A DNA stretch of 64,000 nucleotides from Prorocentrum cordatum (Eukaryota > Sar > Dinophyceae > Prorocentrales > Prorocentraceae). The translations under genes and the position numbers were made by a program. The stretch spans positions 73,271 to 137,270 of the forward strand of contig CAUYUJ010004559.1 of assembly GCA_963575745.1 (NCBI GenBank), given 5' to 3'. The notes beneath the pieces were generated by a model that did not search any database, was not told where the DNA came from, and saw only the letters and a program-made list of their open reading frames with translations. This document shows positions 21,110 through 31,935 of this stretch, in pieces; position 1 is the first letter of the stretch, and each line of letters starts with the position of its first letter.

Positions 21110-21880
21110 AGACCGATTTGTGGCGGGCCAGATCGAGGTATGCGCAGCGCATGACAGCATCCAATACATACGACGCTATCGCAGCACAAGGAGCACACCG
21201 GCACGTGGGTAATATCGCAGAGCTCCAGCCGTAGCTTCCTGGACACGAGTTCGGGTATTCCTGTTTCGCTGACTCTGTGCGTGACGGCGGCGTCGTCACC
21301 GCCATCTCTGCGGAGCTTGCCTCCCGCCGTCGAGCATGCCCCTCTGGTTGCGGGGGTGGTTGTGAGGAGTATGCTCCGCGGGCCCCTGGGCGACGTGATT
21401 GTCTGCAATCTCCACCTTCCCAACACCTCTGACTCTATGGGTTTCTTCTCTGGATCACTGAACGTGTTTTTTTGAAGCGTCGCCAGCTTGGTGGTGAAGA
21501 ATTCGAGGCGCGCGCTTTATTCTTGGGCGACTGGAACTTCGCGCTGGAGGAGGAGGGGGGACTCCGTGGGGGCGGGAGTGGTTTCACTGCTGGAGGTGCC
21601 GCGCAATCGCGCTGCTTCCGTCGCCTCTTCCCCCTTCTCACGGAGCTGTTTCAAGACCTCGACGCCCGAAGGTGAAGAAGAGGCAGGGTGGTTGACAGCC
21701 CCTCGCGTGTAGACAGTAATTTTACATCATTGCCGTCCGCCCTGATCAGGGATTACTTTATTTCGACGTCGACCTTTGCCCTGAAGTGAAGTCCGCGATG
21801 CCGAGTGATCATATTCCTGTTCGTGCTGTTTTTGAACGGTTTCGCCCCGACCGTGGGCGCCCCTGTATCTCCCCTTGGGT
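21110..21880 (+). pseudogene. LINE-B EEP endonuclease remnant
   Basis: Segments in shifting frames: AQRMTASNTYDAIAAQGAHR with HVGNIAEL (family: LQE-H), GPLGDVIVCNLHLPNT (about 21385), FLGDWNFALEEE (about 21520, the GDWN motif) and MPSDHIPVRAVFERF (about 21798, the SDH motif). These are the landmarks of the endonuclease in the right order and spacing. The catalytic Glu of the first motif is replaced in the readable frame. Confidence 0.65.
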
Positions 21881-24230
21881 TGATGGAATGCCCGAGTTTG
21901 GTCAGGCCCTCGAGGAGTCGTTGACTAAGATGCCTGGGGGATGGGATGTCTGGGCCGAACTCTCGATTGCCAAGACCTTTTCATTGAGGCGGGGAGGAGG
22001 GCGCGCTGGGCCCTTCGCCGCCGGCCTGCCATCAGCGTGCAGGGGCAGCGCTGCTGGGCGCTCGCTGCACTTCTCGCCGTTCAGACTGGCGACGCCGCCG
22101 GAGTCCAGCTCGCCTTCGGGCGCAGCCCGCGCCCCCGCCCTCGCTCCGACGCCCGCCTTACGTGCGTGCATGTCCGTGGTTCTCTCTCTCTCGGCGCGTC
22201 TTTTTGTCTGCGCCGCCGTGTCCTGCATGCGGTGGAGCGGGGGTGGGTCCATCCTCGCGCATTGCAGATGATGTCAAACGCTCTATGGCTGCTCGCCTCC
22301 GCCGTCGTATTCTCCCCCGGCAAGAATTTCGCAGGCGCGCGGTCCTGGGCGCGGTCGAGGCCTCTGATGGGCCCCCTACTGGCTCCCCCGAAGAATCCGC
22401 TCGGCTTCTCGGCGGTCGCCGCCCCCGGCGTGGGCTCCTCTTCCCGGCGGCGTGCCCTCGATGGCCCTCTTAGTCAGGAGCGGCGTCTGGAGTAACCCTG
22501 CCGGCGTGACTTCGTTTGAAACATCCGCGTGCATCGCGGGTGCGCTGCTCTTGCTACCTTGCCCTTTTCGACGGAACTTCCACCTGCTCCCCGAAGACAT
22601 GGCGTGCAGTTTTTTTGGGGGCGTTCCCCCCCGAGGGCGCGGGCCCCCCTCGACGCTCCTGGCCAGGCCTTCGCCCGTGAAACTAGCGCCGCTCGCCCGC
22701 TAAGTGTGGGGGGCTGTGCGTCGCGCCCATCGCTGCGAGCGCGGCCCCACTCGCTGGCGCGGGGCGGAAGTGCGCGGGGGGGGGGGGCATGATTGAGATC
22801 GTTGTCAGGGCAGAGGCTTGGGGGGGGCGAGGAGGTTCATGAATGGCGAAAAGCACTCTGCCCTTTTGCTCGCCGACTTCGCATCCGCGTCCCCGAGCCC
22901 AGCGCGCGGCTGGGTCTGTTTGGTGCTGCGCGCCGCGGCGTGCGCTTCCAATGCTGGTATCGTCGCTGCGGGGGTCAACGTTTCCAGCCCATTCGAATCG
23001 GGTGTCAGGCGTGGGCGCCCTGCTTCGTCGTTCCTCTGCGCGCTTGCAACGGGCCCGTTACTTGCCTGGATGAGGCTCCAGCGCGCCGCGAATATCAGTT
23101 TATCCTTGGCCGATGCTCATGACTTCTGCCCTGGTGTGGTGAGCGTGCTCGCTCGCATTGGCCCATTCCATCGGTTTTGGCGGAGCTCGAGGCCGTCGCG
23201 AACCTTCGCCTGGATTTCGAGAAATGCCAGATCGCATTATGCTGCGGCACCTGGTGTTGGCCGTCTTACCTCGGTGTTGGTGACGTTTGGTGCCCCCTTT
23301 CTGTCGCCTGCAGGTTGCCTTGTGGGCCGTCTACATGGGGTTCCCCAGTGGGCCGAGCGCGGCCCCCGAAGTCTGGCCCGCGGGTATTCCGGATTTCTTT
23401 TCCAGGGTGCGCCAGACGCGGCAGTTCGTGCTAGGCGCTGCGCAGTCGGCGATGGCTGTCCGCGTGATGTGCGTCTCGAAGCTTCTCTTCCGTCTGCAGC
23501 TGTGCCCGCCCGGTGCCGCGCTCAACCGCCAGTTCCGTGAGTGCGTCGCGCGGCTTGCATCTGGGCCTGGGAACGTCATCACTTACAACATTGCGATTCA
23601 GCTCAAAGCGATTGGCTTGCGCACGGATTTCGTTAACCTCGTCGCTGTCGCGCAGTCCGCCGCGAGCAGGTACCGCTCGTGCTCTGGTCGGCTGCATGGT
23701 GTTCTGGAGGACCTCGATCAGGCTCGTGGTGACCTCCAGCACATCCCCTACGGCTGGCACTGCGGTTGGCATGAACGCAATCTTCTGGGGCTGCGTGCCT
23801 AAATCTCGCGGCTGGTTTCAAGGGTTCTCGACTGGCCTCGGCGCTGGAACTTCTGAGCTCCCAAACAAGTTGTACATGCACTTTAAGTCGATCCAGCGGT
23901 CTGGGTCAGCTCGGGGCACCTTCCTGCAGCGCGCGCGCCGTTTTTGCCTTGAAGTTTGCCCTGAGCATATTGAGACGATTCGGCGAGTGTGCCCGGCCGC
24001 ATCTATGTACATCGGGATTGTCCTCTGCGCATTTTGACGGGTTCGATCTGTCTGCGCGAGCGGGGTGTGTGTGTTCGGATGCGGCGGCCCCGACGGCGAT
24101 GACGCAGACTCGCTCAGCCACTACTCCAAGTGTCCTCCCCTCAAAGCTCTTCTCTTTCGGGAGTGGATGGGGAGGACTATGCGTGTGTATCGAGGCGCAG
24201 TGAGATACCATTGGTTCCCCGCTGGCCAGC
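21881..24230 (+). pseudogene. LINE-B reverse transcriptase remnant
   Basis: Motif A is seen as LLADFASASPSPARG (about 22863; family ADF-SAFPS), motif B as SGVRRGRPASSFLCALA (about 22998; family GVRQGCPASSFLFALA) and motif C as SLADAHDFC (about 23105; family YADD). 23287-23802 is a continuous 171-codon C-terminal stretch with VYMGFPSGP and FFSRVRQTR. Near 24065 a Cys/His motif (VCVFGCGG then DSLSHYSKCP) closes the protein, as in related elements. Substitutions in motifs B and C would abolish activity. Confidence 0.65.
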
Positions 24231-24240
24231 CCGTCAGCCT

Positions 24241-24617
24241 GCTTTCAAGCGCGCTGCCTGCGCGCATGCCTTGACTTGCGCCCCCTCGGTGCGCGACGCC
24301 TGGGCCGCCCTGCCGCTCCCAAGCTGGCGCCCGAGGCCCGTCTGCGAGTCGCCCCTTCGGGGGCGCCCCGAGCTTGCCCGAGCGCGGAGCGAAGCCCGGC
24401 CTCTTCTCTCGCCCGTCAAGTCTGCGAGGGCGGCGGCCCGTCGGCCGGGGAGCGCCGCCGCAGCGAGCGCCTGGCACCCCTCGCGGCAGGCGGGGGCTCC
24501 CTTCCTTCAGTGCCGCCGCCCCCGCGCCACGATTCTGGCTCGTGCTGCTCGGCGCGCGCGCCGACCGCCTTTCAGCATCCAGCGAACAGAACCCAGCGGG
24601 GACAGGATAAAGACAAA
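24241..24617. other. very GC-rich spacer
   Basis: Open in several frames on both strands because of base composition. No motif was recognised. Confidence 0.4.
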
Positions 24618-24880
24618 CACGATCGATCTTGCCATCGATCACACTATTGGCCTTGCGATCGATGTCGCTCTCGACATCACTATCGGTATCACCATCGACC
24701 TCGCCAGCGATCTCACTACGGGACACCGACGGAACACCGACGGGACACCGACACAGGACAGCGACAGGACAGCGACGGGACACCGACGGAACGCTGACGG
24801 GACACCGACGGGACAGCGACGGGACAACAACGGGATACCGACGGGACAGCGACGGGACACCACGGCGGGACAACCCGGCC
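24618..24880. repeat. ATCGAT-type array and 12-bp minisatellite
   Basis: 24618-24716 is built of units around atcgatctcgccatcgat, related to 19380-19428. 24718-24880 holds about a dozen units of gacaccgacggg and gacagcgacggg. Confidence 0.85.
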
Positions 24881-25127
24881 ACTGCCCGCACACCGGGCAG
24901 GTTCGGACAGTTGACTTGTTCCGACCTAGCAACAGCGGGGTCATTTCTCTCTCCCGTCCACGCAGGTTTGATTCGCACGCACGACGCGAACCCGAAGCCG
25001 AAACCGAAACCGATTTCCAGGAGGGGGGCTCTCCTTTCCACTTCGATCTCACCTCCCAAGCTCCAATATACCCGCGTAGTTCCGTCTATCGAGCGCACTG
25101 GCATCGACTAGCGTTTGGCAATCGATG

Positions 25128-25210
25128 AGGTAGCGCCGATTGAGCTTCGATTAGCGTCGGTGTAGCATCGCTGTAGCGTCGATTCGCGTCGTTGTTGCGT
25201 CGATTCGCAA
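25128..25210. repeat. GCGTCGAT-type short tandem array
   Basis: Degenerate units around tagcgtcgattgcg. The adjacent 25211-26040 is open on both strands; the minus frame 25108-25554 (with PLCSNALGRTA and SDTSDSSVAIHGSLPYH) and the plus frame starting MERVRLVAPPEAWTFGAPGY (25518) both look somewhat protein-like, but neither is recognised. Confidence 0.5.
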
Positions 25211-26045
25211 GAGCCGTCAAGATGGTATGGGAGGCTCCCGTGAATGGCCACCGAACTGTCGCTCGTGTCGCTGCCGGCCTCGCCGTTCGGAGCCTCCGCT
25301 GGCGAAGCCGACAGGCCGACCGGCCTCTCGGCCATGCTGGTGCCGGTTGGCGCCTCCGCGGCTTTCACGGGCGCGCTCGTGTGGCTGGCCACGTGGTAGC
25401 GGGGGCCGCCCGGGGGCGCGCCGGCAGCAGTGCGTCCCAGGGCGTTCGAGCACAGAGGGCACGTCGGATAAGGAGTCGGCCTGCCGTCGGAGGGGAGAAG
25501 AGAGCCCAGGGGAGGGCATGGAACGCGTTCGCCTGGTAGCCCCGCCTGAGGCATGGACCTTCGGCGCCCCGGGCTACACGTGGTGCTCCCCCCTGGGGTA
25601 TTCGCCCCTGCCGTCGCATCCGGTGCAAGCGTGCGCCCCGCAGAATTTTCTCCCCCCCCGACGGCCCCAGGGAGCCGCGGAAGCTGGGGGGCACCCGGGG
25701 ACCCTCGAGGATCGTCGAAGAATGTGCCCCCAGATGTCGGACAGCCAGACTCTTACCGTATATGTCCACCGTGCTCTGCCCCTTGTCTCGCGCCTCGTCA
25801 CAAGGCACGAGGAAGCGCATTGCCGCGGCCCCGCCGCCCCGCCGAGTCCTCTCAGACGAAGAGGACCGGACCCGATCACGCGCGCCAGATCGGAGTTGTC
25901 TCTCCGCCTCCGCCCGGACCGCCCCTTCTCTCCCCGTCTTCCTCCTCCGATGAGCCAGACCCCCTGGATGTGGCCAGAGGTTCCGGGCACGGCAGGTGGC
26001 TCCTTATTGGGTAGAGATGTGGGGCTGAGTTTGGCGAGTCCTGTT

Positions 26046-26078
26046 GTGTGTGTGTGTGTGTGTGTGTGTTCCATCGCC

Positions 26079-26115
<37 letters not shown>

Positions 26116-26215
26116 CCAAGAAACACTCACACACAGGCACATACACAGGCACACATAGATGCACACACACACCGACACACACACAAACAGTCACAGACAT
26201 GCAGACACACGCAGC
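26046..26215. repeat. TG tract facing a CA tract
   Basis: Two TG runs (26046-26070 and 26083-26111) are followed by CA-rich sequence to 26215, so the region can fold back on itself. 26216-27067 is CA- and GC-rich with no recognisable gene. Confidence 0.85.
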
Positions 26216-27067
26216 GCGCGCCTCCCACAATAACTACCAATAAGGCCCCCCCCAGAAGAGCACGTAACACGCATACCCACACGCATACAGTACACATCGC
26301 AGCGCGCAACGTATAGAGCAAGCCACCGCACGCATAAGACGCGACACGACACACAAATCAACACGCAACTCGCACACGTGCCATGAAACTTAGCTCGTGC
26401 ACGCCCGGCATACGTGGAACAAACAACACGCACACACCGTGCGCCTCCCTCCCCGCCCGCCCAGCACACGCTCGGCATGCGCACTGCGCGTCCCCCCCCC
26501 TCAGTCCGCCCAGCACACGCTCCCGCCCGCCCAGCCCACACCCTGCACGCGCACTCGCATAGCTGCGCACGCGCATGCGCGCACGCACCACGCGCAGCAC
26601 CGAGCTCGGGCAACCACTTGACGCAGGCTGCGGACGGCAACCGCCCGGATGCTCCTGGGAAGCCATGCCGCCCAGGCTCCGTGCGCACCGATTTCGGTCT
26701 GGGCGCAAATCCCTGCGCGCGGGCACAAAAGGCCAGAGATGCGAGCGGCGCTCCCCGTGCTTGTCAGGTCAGGTTTCCCTTTGGGGGCGTTTCTCTCGAG
26801 TCTGCATCCATCGAATGATATGTTGCCAACAAGAACAAAGCAGCGTTTTGTTCGAGACATCCTCGAACAAGGAGGTGCAGGACGAGCTGTGCTGAGGCGC
26901 GCGTTCCCATACAAGTAAGGAATCCGCTCGAGACATCCTCAACACATCAGATGTTTGAGAGCTGTTTTGCGACGTGCTATCCCCAAACACACAAGCGTAC
27001 GTAATCGCATAACGCATTTCACACACATCACACAACACGTAGGGCAGATCGCACAACGCACCATCAG

Positions 27068-27880
27068 GCTACACAGCACACAGCACATGGTATACACTTT
27101 CGCGCACACACACACACGAACACAGCACATCACAACACACCACAACACAACACACCACAACACAACACAACACAACACAGCACAACACACAACATACTAC
27201 ACAGCACAAACACACAACACAACACAACACACCACAACACAACACAGCACAGCACAACATTACCACAATACACAACATCACAACCCACCACAACACAGCA
27301 CAACTCAGCACAGCACAGCACAACACAACACAAAGCAACACAACACAACACAACACACAACACAACACGACACAACACGACAGAGCACACAACATAGCAC
27401 ATCACAACACAACACACCACAACACAACACAACACAGCACAACACAACACGCCACAACACGCAAAATCACAACACAACGCAGCACAACACAGCACAGTAC
27501 AGCACAACACACAACACAACACAACACAGTACAACACAACAACAATCACAATCACAACCACAATCACAACCACAACCACAACCACAACCACAACCACAAC
27601 CACAACCACAACCCAACACAACACAACATACGCAACACACCATACCACAACACAACACAACACAACACAACACAGCACACACAACACAGAACACACATAA
27701 CACACGCCACACACAACACACGCGACACGCACAACACACGCAACACACAGCACGCAACACACACAACGCTCACAACGCACATACCAAGCAACATACACCG
27801 CACAACGCAACATGTACAGCACACAGGGTAGACGCCATAACACGCACAGCGCATAACACGCACAACACACGTGCACATAC
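27068..27880. repeat. CAACA/CAGCA satellite-like array
   Basis: About 800 bp of cacaacacaac units, with CAGCAC variants and a CAACCA run at 27541-27615. The plus strand is almost free of T, so a Cys/Val-rich minus frame and a Thr/His-rich plus frame stay open. 27881-28350 holds CA-rich tails and unique sequence with no recognisable gene. Confidence 0.9.
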
Positions 27881-28350
27881 CGTGCGCCTCCTCCCCCCCT
27901 CGCTCGCCCAGTACACATTCGACACGCGTACCGTACGCCCCTGCCTCCCTCCCTCCCGCCCACCAGCACGGCATACCACCAGAGCACAGCAGACCAGCAC
28001 GGCAGACCATGGCAGCAACACGACAGGGCAGCACGGCATACACGACGGATCATCATACGAACCCAGTTTGCAAAAGCGATGATTTCCGTTTTTGTCCAGT
28101 CAGGTTTTAGTTTTGATCCCATCGCCGTCTTCTTGAGGCGTCAGAGTTCGGATTATTGAGGCTCTGAGGACTCAGACGGGCATTGATGAGCTCACCCCCC
28201 GACGGGATGGGGACCAGGGGGAGGTGGACAGTGAATCATCGCATGCGTCTTGTTCCCTCCAGCAAGCCAGTCGGGGCGCTACGCGCAGCGCCGCAGTCAA
28301 GATTTTTGTTCGCCGAGCTCCGCGCAGCTTTCAGCATGTGCACCTGCCCT

Positions 28351-28372
28351 CCCATAGCTCCTCTGGCTCAAG
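28351..28372 (+). other. possible relict spliced leader upstream of the PPR gene
   Basis: CCCATAGCTCCTCTGGCTCA plus AG matches the dinoflagellate spliced leader at 16 of 21 positions, including the last 9 (TGGCTCAAG). It lies 100 bp upstream of the start codon. By itself this match could occur by chance in a window this size. Confidence 0.35.
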
Positions 28373-28472
28373 GATTCGACCGCGGCTCGCACCATCTGGC
28401 GGCTCCCCTGCTGCGTGATGGCCGCTCACGCGCAGCCACAGCCACGTCAGGCGGCAGGGTGCGGCGGCAGGC

Positions 28473-31343
28473 ATGGTGCAAGTACGCTCGGCGGCCACCC
28501 ACGCTGCCTTTGCCGTGCCGGCTCCTCCGGCCAGTCACGGCGGGTCCACGGCAGGCCCAGCTCTCCGCGGTGGAGCGCGCGCCTTGGGGCTGGAGCTGCG
28601 CAGCCTGGCGCGGCGTGGCCTGTGGGAGGAGGCGCTGGCCTCTCTGCGGCGCTGCCGAGAGAGCGGCGGCTGTCCCGATGCGATCTGCTGCAGCACTGTC
28701 ATTGGCGCCTGCGCGCGTGCGGAGCAGTGGCAGCGGGCGCTGGCGCTGCTCGCGGGGATGCAGGAAGGCGGCCCCGAGCCAGACGTGATCTGCCACAGCG
28801 GCGTCCTCAGTGCCTGTGGCAGGGGTGGCCAGTGGTCGCTGGTGCTGTCCTTGCTGCAGGACATGGCTGACGGTCGGCTGGACGCGGAGGTCGTCGGCCT
28901 CTCCACCGCGATCTCCGCGTGCGGCAAGGCCAGCCAGTGGCAACGCGCTCTGGTGGTCTTCGAGGGGATGCGGAGCGTGGGCCTGCAGCCGAACGTCCCC
29001 GCCTTCAATGCGGCCATCAGCGCTTGCGAAGGCGGCGGGCAGTGGACCGTGGCCTTGGCCCTGCTGGCACAGATGCGGTCGGTCGGCCTCGAGCCAAACG
29101 TTGTTGGCTACAGCGCGGCCATCAGCGCCTGCTCCAGCGGCCAGCGATGGCAGACCGCGCTAGCTGTATTCGATGAGATGTGCCTGCAGGCGCTGGAGCC
29201 CAACGTGATCACGTACAGCGCCGTCATCACCGCGTTCGAGCGGGGCCAGCAGTGGGAGCTCGCGCTGAGGGTGCTTGCAGTGATGGAGGACAACGGCGTG
29301 GCTCCGAACGTCGTCAGCTACACTGCGGCCGTCAGCGCCTGCTCGGCGGGCGGGGGCTGGGAGCAGGCCCTTGCCCTGCTGTCCGAGATGAAGTCGCGCC
29401 GTGTGGCGCTCACCGCCTTCGCGCTCGGCGCGGCGACGAGCGTGTGCGGGCATCACGGCGAGTGGGAGGCTTCGTTGCTGCTGCTATCGCAGATGAGGGG
29501 CGCCCGATTGGGCTGCAGCGTAGCCGCCTGCAGCGCTGCCGTCGCTGCGTGCGGCGTCGGCGAGGAGTGGGCACGCGCCCTTTCGGTCCTGGCGGAGATG
29601 CTGGCAACGCCGAACGACGTCTGCTTCGCAGCCGCCATCACCGCCTGCGCCAACGCTGGGCAGTGGGAGCAGGCGTTGGCAGCCCTAGCCTGGATGGGGC
29701 AGGCGGCCCTCGAGCCGGAGGCGTTCAGCCAGACGGCGGCCATCAGCGCCTGCGAGAAGGGCGGGCAGTGGCAGAGGGCGCTGCAGCTCTTCTCGCAGAT
29801 GGCACGGCGTGGAGTGGTCCCCACCCTCGTCAGCTACAATGCCGCCCTCGCCGCGTCCGCCTCGGGCGGGCAGGGCGCGCTGGCGGGCGCCCTGCTGGGG
29901 CGCATGCAGAGCGAGAGGCTGGAGCCGAACGCGATCAGCCACAACGCGGCCTACGCGGCGGCGGTGCGTGGTGGTGCGCACTGGAGAGAGGCCGTTGAGC
30001 TGCTGCACGCCATGCTGGCCGCGTCCGTCGAGCCCACCACTGCCTCCCACAAGCTCGCCGCAGGAGCCTGTGCTCAGGCGGCGGGCGGCGACGGGGCGCT
30101 CCTGGCACTCCTCCTGGGCCGCGTGCTCGACAGAGCCGACCCCAGCGTGAGCCGGGAAGTGTACAGCGCGCTGCTCTCGGAGTGCGAGCAGCAGCGGCTG
30201 CTCTCTCGCGAGACCGCGCTGTTGCAGGTGCTCGGTGCCCAGGGTGCCGACCACGGCTCCGAGGGCCTGGCTGGGGCGGCCGCGGTGGCGGCGTCGAGCC
30301 GGCTGCTGGCGGAGGGTCAGGTCGAGGAGGCCGCCGCGGAGCTGAGGCGCGCGGCAGAGCACGGGCGGTTCAACGCGGCCGCGGGGGAGCTGTGGCACCG
30401 CTGCGGTCTGCCACCCGCTTCGAAGCCCCTGCTGCCCGGCGGGGCGCCGGGGCCCGCGCTGCAGGAGTGGGCGGGGGCGGCCCGCGCGGGCAGAGGCCCG
30501 TGCTCGAAGGAGCTCTGCATCCTCCGCTACGTGCTCGAGGCCGCGGTGCCTGGCGACGCCGCCTCCGTCTGCAGCGCGGTGGACGAGTTCGGCGAGCTCG
30601 CCTGGGCGGCCCACGGGGTGTGGCTCCCGAACTGTGGTGGCTCCAAGACGCGAGCCCTGTCCGCCGCCGTGAGGGGCGCCGTGCCCAGCCGCCACGGGGT
30701 CCTCGAGATAGGCTCCTACATCGGCTACTCCGCCACCAGGATGGCCCTCGCCAGCGGCGAGGCGCGCATCACGACGCTGGAGGTCGACCCCACCGTTGTC
30801 CTGGTGGCTCGCAATATCGTCGCTCTGGCGGGATTCTCACACCGCGTGCATGTCTGGACGGGGCACAGCACGCAGCTCCTGCCGACTCTCGCCGGGCGCT
30901 GTGCGGGAGGCGAAGGCTCCTTCGGGGCGGTCTTCATGGACCGCTGGGGCTCGCAGTATCTGGAGGACTTCGCGCTCCTGGAGCGGTGTCGCCTGCTGCA
31001 CCCCCGGGCCCTGATCATCGCCGACAACCTCCTGATGACGGGCGCCGTTCTCTTCCTTTGGCGCATGTGGCGCGGCGCGCAGGCCACCCAGCTTGCCGCG
31101 GTGCGCGAGTACGCCTCGCAGCTGGACGACTGGATGTCCATCACCGTGTGCGGGGCGCCCGCAGCCGAGGCGGAGCCCCCCGCCCACCTGCGGCGCGCCC
31201 ACCGCAGCGCCGAGCGCCTGCGGCGGCGCGTGCTCGGCCCCGGCGCCCCCGTGGTCGTCGCCGAGCGCGTGCGGGCGGCCGCGGAGTTCCGGCGCGCGCT
31301 CGAGGCGGCCGGCATCGTGGCCAGCTGCGCCTTCCCGCCGTAG
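28473..31343 (+). CDS. PPR protein fused to a catechol-O-methyltransferase-like domain
   Basis: 956 codons, no intron. Residues 1-50 are Ala/Arg/Ser-rich, possibly targeting. About 14 tandem 35-residue PPR repeats fill roughly 50-560 (AISAC-QW-AL-LL-M pattern); PPR proteins bind RNA in organelles. Residues 679-905 align along their length with COMT: KELCILRYVLEAAVPGDAAS, SAM motif VLEIGSYIGYSATRM (743-757), E770, FMDRWGSQYL with D823, and ADNLLMTG with D851-N852. D823, D851 and N852 match the COMT Mg2+ ligands; the catalytic Lys site is Gly826. The start is the first ATG after an in-frame TGA at 28416-28418. The lack of introns and a leader-like sequence upstream suggest a retroposed mRNA. 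The two halves are in one frame with no junction artefact. RNA binding plus methyl transfer is inferred; substrate unknown. Confidence 0.88.
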   Translation: MVQVRSAATHAAFAVPAPPASHGGSTAGPALRGGARALGLELRSLARRGLWEEALASLRRCRESGGCPDAICCSTVIGACARAEQWQRALALLAGMQEGGPEPDVICHSGVLSACGRGGQWSLVLSLLQDMADGRLDAEVVGLSTAISACGKASQWQRALVVFEGMRSVGLQPNVPAFNAAISACEGGGQWTVALALLAQMRSVGLEPNVVGYSAAISACSSGQRWQTALAVFDEMCLQALEPNVITYSAVITAFERGQQWELALRVLAVMEDNGVAPNVVSYTAAVSACSAGGGWEQALALLSEMKSRRVALTAFALGAATSVCGHHGEWEASLLLLSQMRGARLGCSVAACSAAVAACGVGEEWARALSVLAEMLATPNDVCFAAAITACANAGQWEQALAALAWMGQAALEPEAFSQTAAISACEKGGQWQRALQLFSQMARRGVVPTLVSYNAALAASASGGQGALAGALLGRMQSERLEPNAISHNAAYAAAVRGGAHWREAVELLHAMLAASVEPTTASHKLAAGACAQAAGGDGALLALLLGRVLDRADPSVSREVYSALLSECEQQRLLSRETALLQVLGAQGADHGSEGLAGAAAVAASSRLLAEGQVEEAAAELRRAAEHGRFNAAAGELWHRCGLPPASKPLLPGGAPGPALQEWAGAARAGRGPCSKELCILRYVLEAAVPGDAASVCSAVDEFGELAWAAHGVWLPNCGGSKTRALSAAVRGAVPSRHGVLEIGSYIGYSATRMALASGEARITTLEVDPTVVLVARNIVALAGFSHRVHVWTGHSTQLLPTLAGRCAGGEGSFGAVFMDRWGSQYLEDFALLERCRLLHPRALIIADNLLMTGAVLFLWRMWRGAQATQLAAVREYASQLDDWMSITVCGAPAAEAEPPAHLRRAHRSAERLRRRVLGPGAPVVVAERVRAAAEFRRALEAAGIVASCAFPP

Positions 31344-31935
31344 GCCGGCTCCCGCCCTGGGGCACGGCGCCGGCGCCCGGGTCGCAGCCTCGGGGCGCTC
31401 ACCCGCGAGCCGGGCGCCAGCGCGCGCTCGAGGCGGGCGGCGCGGCGGCCAGCTGCGCCGCTTGCCGCCGTGGCCCGCCCGCGCCCCGGCCGTGGGCCTC
31501 CCCAGCCGTGGGCTCCGAGCAGACGTGGCCGGAGGGCCGCGCCGCATCGCCGACGCTCGGGGCGCCCCGTCCGCGGGCTGCCTCGCGGCGGCTGCCGTTG
31601 GCAGCCCTCGCAGGGGGCTCGCGCCACTGCGGCGGCGTGCACCGCGCGGCGCGCGGCGGGCGCGGCGGCCTCCAAGGGGGCGCGGCGGCCCTCTCGAGAG
31701 GGGTGCCGCCCGGCCGGCCTGCGAGGGCCGCGCGGAGGGCCGCGGGGGGCGGCCGGCGGCGGCGCGGGTGATCGAGGTGGCCAAGCAGCACATCTGGCGC
31801 GCACCGGGCGGAGGGAGGAGCTCGCCCGGGAGGTCGAGGCACTGCCCGGCTCGGGGGGCGCCGCCGCCGCGCGCTGCGCGCGCGCTGCACGCGCCCGCAG
31901 GCTGGCAGCTTGCAGCCGCGTATGGGCCGCTCATT
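31344..31935. other. GC-rich sequence 3' of the PPR gene
   Basis: All frames are widely open because of GC content near saturation. No motif was recognised; this is the likely 3' UTR and spacer. Confidence 0.4.

Larger units (their letters stand above)
19450..24240 (+). mobile_element. LINE-B: decayed non-LTR retrotransposon with 5' spliced leader
   Basis: In 5' to 3' order: spliced-leader relict, ORF1-like region (19796-20680), endonuclease (21110-21880), reverse transcriptase (about 22000-23800) and a terminal Cys/His motif (near 24065). All are on the plus strand, with many frameshifts. A family G repeat is inserted at 20775-20922. The complete order and the 5' leader suggest a full-length copy made from a trans-spliced transcript. 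Confidence 0.7.

Noticed and set aside
27130-28122. Cys/Val-rich 330-codon minus-strand frame
   Set aside because: Translation of the CAACA array; no real composition or motif.
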